Assembly: GCA_029259715.1 (NCBI GenBank)
Contig: JAJDEP010000003.1
Span: 613,370 to 677,369, forward strand
Length of the DNA: 64,000 nucleotides
Direction: 5' to 3'
DNA from: Planctomycetota bacterium
GTDB lineage: Bacteria > Planctomycetota > B15-G4
How positions within the stretch are numbered: position 1 is the stretch's first letter; each line of letters begins with the position of its first letter. The notes under the pieces are model-generated. The model saw only the letters and a list, made by a program, of their open reading frames with translations, was not told where the DNA came from and made no database searches. The position numbers were made by a program, and so were the translations under genes. Below are positions 57,472-64,000 of the stretch, in pieces.

Positions 57472-57822
57472 TCAATCGTCCGCCTCGAGGAATTCCTTCA
57501 ACGCGGAGGCATTGTTGTAGCGCTCCTCCTTCGAGCCGAACACCAGCGTCACGTCGCCTTGCGCGAGCAGGTCGCGGAGGATGTCGAGGGCGCCCGGCCG
57601 TTCATCGAGCTCGGCCCGGAAGCGCTCCCGGAACTCGTCCCAGCGCTCGGGGCGGTGGTCGAACCAGCGCCGCAAGTCGGCCGACGGCGCGACCTCCTTG
57701 GCCCACAGGTCCACGCGGGCCGCCTCCTTGGTCAGGCCGCGCGGCCACAGCCGGTCGATGAGGATCCGGTATCCGTCGCCGGCCGCCGGCTGCTCGTAGA
57801 CGCGCTTGAGGAAGAGGGTCAT
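57472..57822 (-). CDS. DUF488 family protein
   Basis: A 116-residue protein of the DUF488/YeaO type. The hallmark RVYEQPAAGDGYRILIDRLWPRGLTKE (seen as GYRILIDRLWPRG at residues ~17-29) and WFDHRPERWDEF are nearly canonical, as is the late TLVFGSKEERYNNA, where many members have LVYAAKDxxHNHA. Length is typical. The biochemical role is not established. ATG at 57822 follows from the family start (MTLFLKRVYE). Confidence 0.85.
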   Translation of the reverse strand: MTLFLKRVYEQPAAGDGYRILIDRLWPRGLTKEAARVDLWAKEVAPSADLRRWFDHRPERWDEFRERFRAELDERPGALDILRDLLAQGDVTLVFGSKEERYNNASALKEFLEADD

Positions 57823-58017
57823 GGTCGGCTCACAACGAGAGGAGATCGAGTTCACCGTCTGCGAAGCGCGCCGTCTCGACATTGAAGAGCAGGTCACCTC
57901 CGTCGCGATCGCTCTCACCGTCGCGAATAGAGACAGCATACGGACCCATCAGACGAATCTTGTCGTCCGACTGGCGACCGGGGAACACGGCGATGTCGCT
58001 CCCCAGGCCACCGGGCG

Positions 58018-58566
58018 TCAGCGCACAGAGGGGGTCGGCCAGCCCTGACGCTCCGCCAATTGCGTGATGTGCGCAAGGTGATGCCGCCCGTGCCAGGCGT
58101 AGATGCCGATGTTCACGTCGAGGCGTACCGCGCCGGACTCGGGGTGGACAAATTCACGCTGCAGATCGTCGGGGCCGAGTCCGCGCAACAGCCCAACCCA
58201 GCGCGCGTGGAGCGCTTCGATCAGCCGCAGGGACACCTCGACGGGCACCGCGCTCACGTCGGGCAACTCCGCCCAACGCTCCTCGAAGTAGGCCTTGATG
58301 GTCGGACGGTCCTCCGTCAGCGCCCACTTGAAGCGGACGAAGCTGTTGATGTGGCTGTCCGCGATGTGGTGCACGACCTGCCGGGAGTTCCAGCCGCCGG
58401 GCCGGTACGGCACCTCGAGGCGTTCGGGCCTGAGCGCCTCGACCACCGCGCGCAGCTGCGTCGGCAAGGCCTCGATCGCCTCGATCCATGCGGCCACCGT
58501 CTCGACGGTGACCACTCCCGGCGATTCGAACGTGCCGATGGGATAACGCAGGTCTGCAACGCTCAT
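58018..58566 (-). CDS. DinB/YfiT-like metal-binding protein
   Basis: A 182-residue DinB-superfamily four-helix bundle, closest in layout to YfiT/BstA-type putative metal-dependent hydrolases or thiol transferases. The start SVADLRYPIGTF is typical of YfiT. Metal-ligand His residues appear in VVHHIADSHINSF (~65-77) and in the C-terminal WHGRHHLAHI (~159-168). Related proteins transfer bacillithiol or bind nickel/zinc; the thiol used here is unknown. Confidence 0.85.
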   Translation of the reverse strand: MSVADLRYPIGTFESPGVVTVETVAAWIEAIEALPTQLRAVVEALRPERLEVPYRPGGWNSRQVVHHIADSHINSFVRFKWALTEDRPTIKAYFEERWAELPDVSAVPVEVSLRLIEALHARWVGLLRGLGPDDLQREFVHPESGAVRLDVNIGIYAWHGRHHLAHITQLAERQGWPTPSVR

Positions 58567-58582
58567 CGCCGGGTCGTCCCCG

Positions 58583-59293
58583 TCAGCTGATCACGAACAG
58601 CTTCGAGAATGCCCACCACAGCCCGTGACCGATGTAGCCGAGCGGACCGAGGATGCGCTCCGGTTCGAGCTCGATCCTGAGCGTCGACATCTCGACCCGC
58701 TCGGTCAGCCGGTCCAACCGCGACTGGAGCACCTCGACTTCGGTTTGGATGCGGCTGAGCTGGGTCTCGACGGCCAGGAGCTCCTCGACCCCCGCGGCCT
58801 GCTCCAACAGCTGCCGCAGGCGGTCCCGCAGGGCGATGTTGTTGTCGAGGCGAACCTGCAGGTCGTGGTAGGCGTCGGTCACGTCCTCGGCACTCGTCGA
58901 GCGGGTCAGCTCGTCGCCGATGGCGCCGACGTCGTCCATGAACCGGTCGAGCGCCGACTCGGGCACACGACAGGTGAGGCGGATCCCGCGCTCGTCGTCG
59001 TGGCTCGACCGCTCGACGTATCCGCCCCGTGCGTCGAGCATCGCCTCGACCGCACGCCCGCCCGCCTCCGGGTCGGAGACCGCCACCGTCATCGCCCCGC
59101 TCCGCACCAGCTTGCGCTCGACCGTCCCATCGCGCAGCGCAGCGTCGCGCCTCGAGCTGGCCTCGTGTTTGGCCTCCGTGTGGCGCGTCGCCGCCGTGCA
59201 GGCCGTGAACGAGCCGACCGTCAGGGCGCCCGTCGTCAGCAGCATCAGGATGCGGAGCGACCAGGCTCCGCGCATCGCGATGTTCATCTTCAT
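58583..59293 (-). CDS. DUF4349 lipoprotein
   Basis: A 236-residue exported protein. ATG at 59293 starts a signal segment with lipobox SFTAC (Cys32). The mature part fits DUF4349: a GAMTVAVSDPEAGGRAVEAM strand-helix (residues ~65-85), a LTCRVPESALDRFMDDV block, a long coiled coil (~140-205) and a C-terminal membrane helix (YIGHGLWWAFSKLFVI). Family members occur widely as membrane-associated proteins of unknown role. GGGGAG lies just upstream of the start. It ends 16 bp before the DinB-like gene's ATG region on the same strand. Confidence 0.8.
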   Translation of the reverse strand: MKMNIAMRGAWSLRILMLLTTGALTVGSFTACTAATRHTEAKHEASSRRDAALRDGTVERKLVRSGAMTVAVSDPEAGGRAVEAMLDARGGYVERSSHDDERGIRLTCRVPESALDRFMDDVGAIGDELTRSTSAEDVTDAYHDLQVRLDNNIALRDRLRQLLEQAAGVEELLAVETQLSRIQTEVEVLQSRLDRLTERVEMSTLRIELEPERILGPLGYIGHGLWWAFSKLFVIS

Positions 59294-59328
59294 GATCAAC
59301 TCCCCGAGGAGCCCTGCCCGCCGACTCC

Positions 59329-59778
59329 TCAGCTCAGGACGCCTTTTCGGGCCTGGGCCTTGGCGTAGAACAGCAAGAACAGGGCGATGACGAAGATGAC
59401 CGCCGAGATGATCCAGCTGTCCTCGCCCATGGCCTCGGCGCCGTCGGTCAGCACGTAGGAGTTGAGGTTCGTGCCGAGCATCGCCACGAAGGAGATCAGG
59501 AAGAGCGTCACGGCCACCCGCTTGCGCGCCAGCAGCGCCAGGCTCCCGAACAGCGCGCCGAACACCGCCATGGCCCAGCACGCCATGGCCCAGGCGGGGA
59601 TCGTCTCCATGTAGGCGAGCATCTCGGGCGTGGCTTCCATGTTCGCCAGCCACTCCTCGTCGCGCTTCGCGGTCATGACGTAATTGACGCAGCCGAAGCC
59701 GTTCCACAAGACGCCGAGAAGGCCCACGATCCACAAGTGCATCGGCGCCTTGGCGCCCGATCCCTGTCCGTCCGACAT
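59329..59778 (-). CDS. Four-TM membrane protein of unknown function
   Basis: A 149-residue protein: a short polar N-terminus then HLWIVGLLGVLWNGFGCVNYVMT (~14-36), MACWAMAVFGALFGSLALLA, VAVTLFLISFVAMLGTNL and WIISAVIFVIALFLLFYAKA. The pattern 'LWxVGLLxxLWNxxGxxxYxMT ... AMxxMExxPAWAxAxWA' is common in many marine bacteria, but I know no function. The next gene on the same strand is the DUF4349 lipoprotein, 35 bp away. Confidence 0.75.
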   Translation of the reverse strand: MSDGQGSGAKAPMHLWIVGLLGVLWNGFGCVNYVMTAKRDEEWLANMEATPEMLAYMETIPAWAMACWAMAVFGALFGSLALLARKRVAVTLFLISFVAMLGTNLNSYVLTDGAEAMGEDSWIISAVIFVIALFLLFYAKAQARKGVLS

Positions 59779-59921
59779 GCCTGCCCCCCTTCGCTGAGAA
59801 GTCCCTGCGGGCTCCGTGCGCGGGCCCGGGGAGTGATTCAACCATCCTCCGCCACGCATTGCAGGGAGAAGCCCGGAGGGACGCAAACGGTGGTTCCCAC
59901 GGCCCCTCCCCGACCCCTGTC

Positions 59922-60701
59922 TCAGGCGTCGGACCGCGGCCGCAATCTCCAGGCGCACCCGGTGACGAGCAAGCTCAACAGCAGCGCCGTGCCGCCCGCG
60001 AAGATCGCCGCTCCGGTGAAGTGTTGCAGGCGTCGCACGGCGCCCATGACCTCCGCGGCCGCGCTCCAGCCGGCACCGATCCCGAAGACCAGCGCCGGAG
60101 CGGCGACGAGTACGGACAGGGCGACTCGGGTGCTGCGCGGTGCCCGCGGCGAAAGGTTCATGGCCGCGTCGCGCGAGGCTCGTCGCCACAGCACGCCCAG
60201 CACCACCAATCCACCCAGGGTGCTGCCGTGCTGCAACAGCTTGAACACGAACACCGTGTAGCCCCCCCACGTGAACAGCGGCGTGGTCAGGACGGGCAGG
60301 GCCTGCACGCCGAAACCGTGACGGTGGGTGAAGGCGTCCCACACGACATGGGTCACCGCCCCGACGACCAGCGACACAGCCACAGCGGCGGCAGGGCGCG
60401 CCGGCAACCGACCGTCGCGCCAGCGTTCCGGACATCGATTCGCCAGCGCCGCCGGACCCGCGACGACCACCAGCGGCGCCACCAGGGCATGGAAGCACAG
60501 GTAGGCAGCCGCCCCCACGGGCAGGCAGAACCACAACAACCCGAACAGACTGTGAGACTCGACCCGCGACACACCCAGGGGCACGAACATCGCCAGGTCG
60601 GGGGCCATGCTGCCCACCACGAGGGCCGACAGGACCGCCCATCGCCCGAGCGCCCGGCGCAGCGGCAGCACGGCCACGGGATGAGCGAGGACCATGGGCA
60701 C
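59922..60701 (-). CDS. DUF4184 membrane protein
   Basis: A 259-residue multi-helix membrane protein. The start PMVLAHPVAVLPLRR, followed by SALVVGSMAPDLAMF (~30-44) and later VVGAVTHVVWDAFTHRHG (~112-129), is the DUF4184 signature; the paired His/Asp residues in the latter recall membrane metal-dependent hydrolases such as YdjM/LexA-regulated DUF457 proteins. Substrate not known. ATG at 60701 sits 45 bp downstream of the GNAT gene's stop. Confidence 0.8.
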   Translation of the reverse strand: MPMVLAHPVAVLPLRRALGRWAVLSALVVGSMAPDLAMFVPLGVSRVESHSLFGLLWFCLPVGAAAYLCFHALVAPLVVVAGPAALANRCPERWRDGRLPARPAAAVAVSLVVGAVTHVVWDAFTHRHGFGVQALPVLTTPLFTWGGYTVFVFKLLQHGSTLGGLVVLGVLWRRASRDAAMNLSPRAPRSTRVALSVLVAAPALVFGIGAGWSAAAEVMGAVRRLQHFTGAAIFAGGTALLLSLLVTGCAWRLRPRSDA

Positions 60702-60746
60702 GGTGGTTCGACCTCCGGGGTCAGGGTCGGCGAGCGACGGTGGGCT

Positions 60747-61514
60747 TCAACCCGGTTCGGCCATCGCGGTTGCTCGCTCCCAGACTTCCTGCTCCCGCAC
60801 CAACGCGAAACCCGCCCGCAGCACGTTGCGCAGGCTGGTGGTGTCGGGCTCGACGTCGGTGTAGACCCGGCCCACGCCCAAGGCTGCGGCATCCGCCAAT
60901 CGGGCGCGGAGCAGAGCCCGTTGGAACCCGCGACCGCGTGCCTTCTCGCGGGTGAAGGCATTCCCGAGCAGCACACCGTGCTCGCCCATGAACGTCGTGG
61001 CCAGGGCCGCCAACCCGCCCTCCCCCTCGATGGCGAAGGCACGGAAGAGGTCGGTGCACTGGTGCACCTCGCGCGCTGCCCAGAGGGCGTCGTCGATGGG
61101 CCCGTCCAACTCGAGCACCTCTCGCAGACGGCCGCGGTCACCGACTCCCAGGCGGATCACGCGTGGCTCGGCTTCCACCCGCTGCCCGGCCGCCACCGAC
61201 GACAGGCCGACCTGCGCTGCGCCCGACGGCAGGCCCGCCCGCGTCTCCGCGGCCAGCCAGCTCAACCGCCCGGCCGGGACGAACCCTCGCGCGGTGAGCG
61301 CCGCGCTCAAGGCTTCCGGCGCCGGATGATCGACGTCGATGCGGCCGGCCGGCCGGCCCGCGAGGCGCACGAGGGCCTCGTCGAGCCAGGGCAACGCCTC
61401 GAGGGTCAGGCCGAGGATGCGGTTGGAGTAGGCCCCGTCCCGGTTCCCGTCGACGGTCACCGTCAGCGGGCCGTCGTGATGGATCGCGAAGGTCGACGGG
61501 CGCGGGTCACCCAC
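60747..61514 (-). CDS. GNAT-family N-acetyltransferase (two-lobed)
   Basis: A 255-residue protein with a C-terminal GNAT domain: LLGNAFTREKARGRGFQRALLRARLADAAALG (motif A pieces, with the acetyl-CoA loop R-x-x-G-x-G/A as EKARGRGFQ) and VEPDTTSLRNVLRAGFALVRE (motif B). The N-terminal ~110 residues may form a degenerate second GNAT lobe. It acetylates a small molecule or protein N-terminus using acetyl-CoA; substrate unknown. Confidence 0.8.
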   Translation of the reverse strand: MGDPRPSTFAIHHDGPLTVTVDGNRDGAYSNRILGLTLEALPWLDEALVRLAGRPAGRIDVDHPAPEALSAALTARGFVPAGRLSWLAAETRAGLPSGAAQVGLSSVAAGQRVEAEPRVIRLGVGDRGRLREVLELDGPIDDALWAAREVHQCTDLFRAFAIEGEGGLAALATTFMGEHGVLLGNAFTREKARGRGFQRALLRARLADAAALGVGRVYTDVEPDTTSLRNVLRAGFALVREQEVWERATAMAEPG

Positions 61515-61585
61515 CGTCTTGAGCGCGTTGAAGCGGGCGTACTCAGCGTCCAGTGCGTTCAGAGTGTTCAGTGCGTCGCGGGACG

Positions 61586-61981
61586 TCAGCCGTCGGACTC
61601 CGACTCGGGCTGCGGCCCCGACTCCTGCACGAAGCGGACGCTGTTGCCGTCCGGGTCTTCCACGTAGAACTCGCGATTGCCCCAGGTCTGGTCGGTGGGG
61701 TCGAAGTCCGACACGACCCCCTTGGCCAGCATCTCGCGGTGCAGCGCATCCACATCGTCAACGAGGACGTACACGGCGCAGCCCGCGACGCTGTCCTCCG
61801 CGAACGACGACAGGTGCAACCACGCGCCGTCCCGCACCAGGCTCAGGTAGCAGGGGTCGGCCAGCGACTCGTCCTGGCGGTAGGCCGAGTGGCGCCGGAA
61901 ACCGAGCTTGTCCGTGTAGAAGGCCTCGGCCTGCTCGGAGCTGGAGACGTGCAACACGGGGATGGTGCCGCGCAGTTTCAT
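61586..61981 (-). CDS. Glyoxalase/bleomycin-resistance-fold (VOC) protein
   Basis: A 131-residue vicinal-oxygen-chelate fold protein: IPVLHVSSSEQAEAFYTDKLGF at the N-terminus and TWGNREFYVEDPDGNSVRFVQ at the C-terminus are the paired beta-alpha-beta3 modules. Such proteins can be bleomycin-binding proteins, lyases or dioxygenases; the spacing and the second-module DPDGN are closest to the bleomycin-resistance type. ATG at 61981 chosen from the family start. Confidence 0.85.
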   Translation of the reverse strand: MKLRGTIPVLHVSSSEQAEAFYTDKLGFRRHSAYRQDESLADPCYLSLVRDGAWLHLSSFAEDSVAGCAVYVLVDDVDALHREMLAKGVVSDFDPTDQTWGNREFYVEDPDGNSVRFVQESGPQPESESDG

Positions 61982-61991
61982 GCGGACTGCT

Positions 61992-62204
61992 TCATGCGGA
62001 TTTCTTGTCCCGCCCCACGACGGCGACGGCGCCGGCCAACCCGACAATGAGGCCGATCACGAAGGTCAGCATCAGCAGCAGCGCCCGCGGCATGGCCACC
62101 GTGAAGAAGAGGATGCGCGTCTCCACCGTCTCGGTGTTCTGCGCCACGATGACCACCATCAGGATCGACAGCACCACGAGCGTGATGATCTTTGCCTTGG
62201 CCAT
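61992..62204 (-). CDS. LapA-domain (DUF1049) small membrane protein
   Basis: A 70-residue protein with two membrane helices: ITLVVLSILMVVIVAQN (residues ~6-22) and ALLLMLTFVIGLIVGLAGAVAVVG (~41-64), a basic C-terminus, and the 'VxQNTExVxxxxxF' signature between them typical of LapA/DUF1049 proteins (LPS-assembly related YciS-like). GGAGGGGTGG precedes the ATG at 62204. It ends 11 bp before the VOC gene, so the two are likely co-transcribed. Confidence 0.8.
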   Translation of the reverse strand: MAKAKIITLVVLSILMVVIVAQNTETVETRILFFTVAMPRALLLMLTFVIGLIVGLAGAVAVVGRDKKSA

Positions 62205-62295
62205 GGGCCACCCCTCCGAGACTTGCGGCACTCGGGGCGAGGCTCACCCGCCCCGTCCCCCGCGCGGGCCTCACGGGCTCCGCACGCCCGACAGT

Positions 62296-63147
62296 CTAGC
62301 GAAGCGGCTGCGGCCGCTCGGATGTCGCTTCCCTGACGTCCAGGACCTCGCCGGGCACCAGGTCGAGCAACTCGTCGTCCCGCTCGAGGAGCCGGCCGTC
62401 CGCCCTCACGAATGCCCCGGCCCGGCGGTGGAAGGTCTTGCCGACGAGACTCCCGAGGGCATCCAGGCTGCGCGTGGGCAACCGCACGCGCTCCACCTGC
62501 CCCGCGAGGCGCAGGTCGAGCGTGATCGGCGGATGCTTGCCGGGCGGCAGGCAGCCCTCGGCCTGCAGGCGCGCACCCCGCTCGACCAACGCGCGCCACA
62601 GCGCCGCGAGATTACGGCAGTCGTCGATGCCACGGTGATGGTGGCCCGTCAGGGGCAGGTCCATGCCGGTCAGCATGCCGGCCATGCCCGGCGCCTTGCC
62701 CGTTCCGCTCACCGCGGCGTAGGAGCGCTTGAGGTTGTGCCAGCGCCGATAGAGGGGCGGGATGGACTCCACCGGCGGCTCGGCAACCGGGCATTGCACG
62801 GGCAGCATCACGCCGAGGTCCCAGTCGCCGCACGTGACGATGACGGCGCGCTCGGCGTCGAGGCCGTGGCCCGCGAGCCAGCCCTGGTGACGGGCGAAGA
62901 CCTCGCCGAACGGCGCGGCCGCGTCGACGTCCGCCTGGGTGATCGCCGTGAAGTGACGGCAGAACTCAGTCAGCCGCGGGTGGTGCTGCGGCCGGACGAA
63001 GGCCTCGAATTCGTCCACGATCTGCAGCGAGTCCAGCGCCAACAGCACCGACGGAAACTCGATGACCTCCTGCGGGCGCGGCGGCCGGGCATCGTCGCAG
63101 GTCGCCTCGAAGTCGAGGATGACGGCGTGGGTGAATCCGGGGGTCAT
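62296..63147 (-). CDS. DEDDh 3'-5' exonuclease (ERI1/KapD-like) with C-terminal extension
   Basis: A 283-residue nuclease. The N-terminal ~200 residues hold the DEDDh metal residues: ILDFEATC (Asp12, Glu14), CGDWD (~108-112), and HHHRGIDDCRNLA (~175-187). The PQEVIEFPSVLL and FCRHFTAITQADVD segments are typical of ERI1/KapD-type exonucleases that trim RNA or DNA 3' ends. The last ~75 residues form an extra domain (LAGQVERVRLPTRSLDALG ... LLDLVPGEVLDV), possibly ubiquitin-like or an RNA-binding module. ATG at 63147 is chosen because the catalytic strand starts eight residues later. Confidence 0.85.
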   Translation of the reverse strand: MTPGFTHAVILDFEATCDDARPPRPQEVIEFPSVLLALDSLQIVDEFEAFVRPQHHPRLTEFCRHFTAITQADVDAAAPFGEVFARHQGWLAGHGLDAERAVIVTCGDWDLGVMLPVQCPVAEPPVESIPPLYRRWHNLKRSYAAVSGTGKAPGMAGMLTGMDLPLTGHHHRGIDDCRNLAALWRALVERGARLQAEGCLPPGKHPPITLDLRLAGQVERVRLPTRSLDALGSLVGKTFHRRAGAFVRADGRLLERDDELLDLVPGEVLDVREATSERPQPLR

Positions 63148-63172
63148 GCAGACTTCATGGCCCGCAGCGCGT

Positions 63173-63487
63173 TCACGGACTCTCGGCCCCGCGGCCGCTC
63201 TCGGCGCTCTCGCCGCTCTCGCTCTCGCCGCGCTCGCCATCTCCCTCGTCCTCGTCCTCGTTGGGCGACGACTCTCCCTTGCTCGCCAGCACCTCGGCCG
63301 CCGCCTGCTCGTCGGACTCCTCCACCTGCAGCTTGATCAGCCCGATGGCCGGTCCGAGCAGGTAGTCCATGGCCACCGTCTCCCCGTCCATGATGACCGA
63401 GTCGATCTCCGCCATATCGAGCCGCAGCTTGGCGAGGGAGGCGTAATTGATGTTCGTGAAGGTCGCGACCGTGACGAGCTTGGCCAT
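63173..63487 (-). CDS. DUF2007 putative signal-transducing protein with acidic tail
   Basis: A 104-residue protein. Residues 1-70 fit DUF2007 (LVTVATFTNINYASLAKLRLDMAEIDSVI, then VEESDEQAAAEVL), a small alpha/beta fold likened to GlnB-type regulators. The last ~35 residues are a repetitive Glu/Ser/Gly/Asp tail (GERGESESGESAES) probably disordered. No partner is evident. Confidence 0.8.
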   Translation of the reverse strand: MAKLVTVATFTNINYASLAKLRLDMAEIDSVIMDGETVAMDYLLGPAIGLIKLQVEESDEQAAAEVLASKGESSPNEDEDEGDGERGESESGESAESGRGAESP

Positions 63488-63605
63488 GTTCTCCGCTCCC
63501 GCGCTGTCCGGCGTCCTGCGTCTCTCGCTCTCGATCAGTCGGCGGACGACCCCAGGGTACTCGACCCGCGCCGGGCGGGACGGCGACGGGATGTTCAGGC
63601 CGCGC

Positions 63606-64000
63606 TCACACCGTGCCCTCCGGCGCGACGAGCTCGACCTTGAGGCGGTCGGGGTCCTCGCAATAGAGCGCGTAGACGTCCGGCCCCCCGGCGAAGGGGT
63701 GCCGGTCGTCGTAGAGCAGCGTGAACCCCGACGACCGCACCCACTCGGTCAGCTCGTCGACCTGGGCGCGCGACGCGGCGTGGAAGGCGAGGTGGTTGAG
63801 CCCCACGCGCTTGCGGTGGAAGCCGCTGTCGGCGTGCTCCGCCTCAGCCTGCACCAAGACGATGTACGTGCCGCCGAGGATGAAGCTGCGGCCCGCGTCC
63901 CAACGTTGGTGTTCGGCATAGCCGAGCGCGGTCAGGAATGGTTCCCAGAAGCGCAGCGACGCTTCGAGCGAGGCCACGTACAGCTCGACGTGGTGCAGTT
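63606..64000 (-). CDS. Glyoxalase/VOC-fold protein, 5' end cut by window edge
   Basis: The visible ~131 codons encode a VOC-fold protein. Reading to the edge adds LHHVELYV in frame before the GTG at 63977; this is the typical first strand of the family, so the true start lies outside the window. RFWEPFLTALGY, LNHLAFHAASRAQVDEL and YALYCEDPDRLKVELV correspond to the two modules with candidate metal ligands His and Glu. Substrate unknown. Confidence 0.85.
   Translation of the reverse strand, partial: LHHVELYVASLEASLRFWEPFLTALGYAEHQRWDAGRSFILGGTYIVLVQAEAEHADSGFHRKRVGLNHLAFHAASRAQVDELTEWVRSSGFTLLYDDRHPFAGGPDVYALYCEDPDRLKVELVAPEGTV

Noticed and set aside
57830-57949. 39-codon minus-strand frame between the DinB-like and DUF488 genes
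   Set aside because: Plausible residues but no ribosome site, frame upstream is not coherent, and no known homologue; left as intergenic.

Overview
The window is a very GC-rich (roughly 70% or more by eye) bacterial chromosome segment with dense, short-spaced genes on both strands. About 52 protein genes can be supported; I see no tRNA, rRNA, insertion sequence, CRISPR array or prophage. The gene set points to Planctomycetota (inference). It includes a Ser/Thr kinase with C-terminal TPRs, many secreted FG-GAP/VCBS proteins, multiheme cytochromes, DUF1111 di-heme proteins, a sulfatase-superfamily lipoprotein, and three exported proteins that end in the same ~120-residue C-terminal domain. The long ORFs opposite many genes are a by-product of the base composition and are left out.

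Layout. 0-5.2 kb is an envelope/glycolipid block: a phosphatase-like protein, two paralogous glycosyltransferases facing each other, a methyltransferase and an LpxL/HtrB-like acyltransferase. 5.3-5.7 kb holds an ArsC/Spx-like gene whose frame is crossed by an in-frame TGA exactly where the redox Cys should be, followed by a bacterial SECIS-like hairpin: a probable selenoprotein. 5.7-10.1 kb: a secreted seven-repeat FG-GAP protein and a five-heme cytochrome sharing a near-identical C-terminal domain. 10.3-13.0 kb: a two-subunit molybdenum hydroxylase of the IorAB type. 13.2-18.4 kb: a membrane/coiled-coil protein, a DUF1579 protein and a kinase plus anti-sigma-type ATPase pair. 18.5-21.4 kb: a GMC oxidoreductase fused to a second Rossmann domain. 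21.5-25.8 kb: aquaglyceroporin, B12-binding radical SAM enzyme and a carotenoid-isomerase-like flavoprotein.

25.8-36.5 kb is mixed housekeeping: serine hydrolase, tandem YHS protein, CDF transporter, DUF4920 lipoprotein, a large unknown exported protein, carbamate kinase, a four-TM protein and RecQ. 36.8-42.3 kb is a surface/redox block: an endosialidase-chaperone (S74) fibre-like protein coupled to an IPT/TIG-like exported protein, then two coupled di-heme DUF1111 proteins. 42.3-50.3 kb: two metalloprotease-like lipoproteins with overlapping 3' ends, a GH26-like hydrolase, a UvrD/PcrA helicase and a secreted VCBS/ASPIC protein. 50.4-53.2 kb: a DUF5989-carbamoyltransferase-ferritin-like operon. 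53.4-64 kb: a HEAT-repeat protein, a sulfatase-like lipoprotein and a run of small genes on the minus strand (DUF488, DinB-like, DUF4349, DUF4184, GNAT, two glyoxalase-fold proteins, LapA-like, a DEDDh exonuclease, DUF2007).

The left-most frame is open at the window edge and the right-most gene is cut by it. The most notable item is the candidate selenoprotein. Next come the shared C-terminal domain, the GMC-Rossmann fusion, and the degenerate carbamoyltransferase.
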